Shown here one piece after another: positions 5,679 through 6,783 of a DNA stretch of 6,783 bases (the stretch's first letter is position 1; the number at the start of each line of letters is the position of its first letter). A program made the translations under genes and the position numbers. Source of the stretch: an uncultured Clostridia bacterium (GTDB taxonomy: Bacteria > Bacillota > Clostridia > TANB77 > CAG-508); the NCBI GenBank assembly GCA_948946035.1, contig CARBKU010000065.1, positions 1 to 6,783 of the forward strand, read 5' to 3'. The notes under the pieces were generated by a model. That model was not told the origin of the DNA. It was given only the letters and a program-made list of their open reading frames with translations, and did no database searches.

Positions 5679-6710
5679 GTGATAACAATAATAGTTTTAC
5701 TAATACTGGCAGGAATAACAATATTAACATTAACAGGAGAAAACGGTTTATTAGAAAAAGCAAAGTCAGCTACAGAAAAAACAAGAATAACAAGTGCAGA
5801 AGAAATAATAAAATTAGAAATAATAGAAAATAAAATAGCTGGAGATGAGCAATTAGAAAACAATCAATTAATAGAAAAAATAGTGAGCAAACTAAAAAGC
5901 GAAGGATACAATATAGAACAAGATAATGACACAGTTACAGAAGGAAAAGAACAAATCAGAATTTCTGATTATTTAGAAAAAATTAAACCTTATACAGTAG
6001 TTGTAAATGCACCAAAAAACTCAATTATAACATTAAAATACAATGGAAAAAAAGTAGCAACTGGAGAAGTACATGAAGAAGATGGAAATAAGAGCAATAT
6101 AAATGTATATAGAGAATTAGGGGATAAAATAGTTGCAGAATGTAAAATAAATGATGAAGTTATTTATGAAAAAACATTTATATTAGAAGAAAATAATACT
6201 ATAAATATGTACCCATGTGAAGAAAATGGAGATGGAAAGGCTTTATATTGGTATGGAATGGAATTTTCGTATTTTGAAAGTGGAACAGTACAGTATGGTA
6301 GCTATACCATGAGTAATGGAACATGTACAAGACAGGATAATAGCATAAATTTATACTTTAATGATACATTTTACTCAACAGGAGCAGGAATTGGTATTAA
6401 TTGCAAAGAGGACTTAACAAATTATAATAGTATAGAAATAAATGTTAAAAATTTAACCTTTACAGGATATGGCGTTGCTAGCTATTTTGTGGGAGATGTA
6501 GCTAATAATTACTATTATATAGAAGCAGGAGTTTCAGAAGATTCACTAGCAGAAAGTGGAGTGATGTTATCAAGTGGAATAAAAAACATAGATATTTCAA
6601 CCATAAATGGAAATAAGTATATAAGTTTAACAAATTTTAATCCTTCAGGTGCAGGTCAATATAGCTATGGTTCAGTATCTTCTGACATTGTTTCAATTTT
6701 ATTGAAATAA
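5679..6710 (+). CDS. Prepilin-like N-terminus protein with C-terminal beta-rich domains (5' end frameshifted)
   Basis: This is a surface or membrane-tethered protein with a type IV prepilin-like N-terminus. The long frame gives 343 residues from GTG 5679, but codons before it (from 5658) spell GITLIAL, completing GITLIALVITIIVLLILAG. In type IV prepilins, the prepilin peptidase cuts after the Gly, and the helix anchors or assembles the subunit. The usual Glu at position 5 is Ala here, as I recall for many clostridial relatives. Residues 20-90 look helical and charged. Residues 104-183 (YTVVVNAP to NTINMYP) look like a PEGA-like or Ig-like beta domain. Residues 188-343 (ALYWYGMEF onward) are rich in Gly, Ser, Asn and Tyr and suggest a beta-sandwich, perhaps ligand-binding. 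With one A removed from 5648-5652, the product from ATG 5642 would be 355 residues. The gene has its own promoter. The name is by N-terminus only; the function is unknown. Confidence 0.82.
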   Translation: MITIIVLLILAGITILTLTGENGLLEKAKSATEKTRITSAEEIIKLEIIENKIAGDEQLENNQLIEKIVSKLKSEGYNIEQDNDTVTEGKEQIRISDYLEKIKPYTVVVNAPKNSIITLKYNGKKVATGEVHEEDGNKSNINVYRELGDKIVAECKINDEVIYEKTFILEENNTINMYPCEENGDGKALYWYGMEFSYFESGTVQYGSYTMSNGTCTRQDNSINLYFNDTFYSTGAGIGINCKEDLTNYNSIEINVKNLTFTGYGVASYFVGDVANNYYYIEAGVSEDSLAESGVMLSSGIKNIDISTINGNKYISLTNFNPSGAGQYSYGSVSSDIVSILLK

Positions 6711-6783
6711 TATTTAAAATATTGTTAACCACCAATAATAACACAGATATTAGGAATAAAATAAAAGTTACTACTAGGGTCTT
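6711..6783. other. Short 3' flank with no recognised feature
   Basis: The 73 bases after the second gene hold no hairpin followed by a T-run, no ribosome binding site and no start of a convincing gene. The terminator of the prepilin-like gene is probably outside the window. Confidence 0.5.

Noticed and set aside
5633..5833. 66-codon Asn/Lys/Arg-rich frame after the ribosome binding site
   Set aside because: It overlaps the prepilin leader in another frame and has a low-complexity composition. It looks like the out-of-frame reading of the prepilin-like gene, although it would be what is translated if the five-A run is real.
5549..5863. Hydrophobic - strand frames opposite the start of the second gene
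   Set aside because: They are antisense shadows of an AT-rich coding strand and would run through the promoter; no ribosome binding site serves them.
6723..6743. TGTTA and TAACA inverted pair after the second gene
   Set aside because: A five-base stem with an 11-base loop and no T-run is not a credible terminator.

Overview
The window is very AT-rich, with AGA, ATA and ACA as favoured Arg, Ile and Thr codons. It carries two secreted or surface protein genes on the + strand. Two features point to a low-GC Gram-positive, most likely a member of the Clostridia (Bacillota), perhaps gut-associated. One is a C-terminal sortase-type sorting signal. The other is a prepilin-like N-terminus, GITLIALVITIIVLLILAG, of a kind common in clostridial secreted proteins. 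The species cannot be named from this sequence.

Positions 1-5288 hold one giant cell-wall-anchored adhesin-like protein of at least 1742 residues. From N to C it has a hydrophobic export segment, a Cys-containing N-terminal region of about 260 residues, and four CnaB/SpaA-type domains expected to form Lys-Asp or Lys-Asn isopeptide bonds. Then come two long tandem modules, each an SdrD_B-like domain followed by a beta-rich adhesin-like segment. The protein ends with an acidic linker, a TPSTG sorting motif, a transmembrane helix and a basic tail. Its reading frame is open to the left edge and the ATG at 60 has no ribosome binding site, so the true start may lie outside the window.

Positions 5289-5632 are intergenic. 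A strong intrinsic terminator (5301-5331) closes the large gene. About 230 bases follow with no supported gene. Then come a near-consensus sigma-A-type promoter (TTGATA, 17 nt, TATAAT) and a perfect AAGGAGG ribosome binding site.

Positions 5633-6710 hold a second, separately transcribed gene for a prepilin-like, membrane-tethered protein with two C-terminal beta-rich regions. Its 5' end is out of frame with its well-placed start codons by one base, next to a run of five A. Removing one A restores a textbook prepilin leader. This is a sequencing error, a recent frameshift, or a slippage switch. The final 73 bases hold nothing recognisable.

Both products are predicted to act outside the membrane, but terminator and promoter make them separate transcription units. 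No sortase, prepilin peptidase, secretion gene, RNA gene, CRISPR array or intact mobile element is visible. I see no wholly new system. The most unusual points are the frameshifted prepilin start, the open 5' end of the giant gene, the Lys-Asp and Lys-Asn isopeptide mix, and the internal duplication of a roughly 450-residue module.
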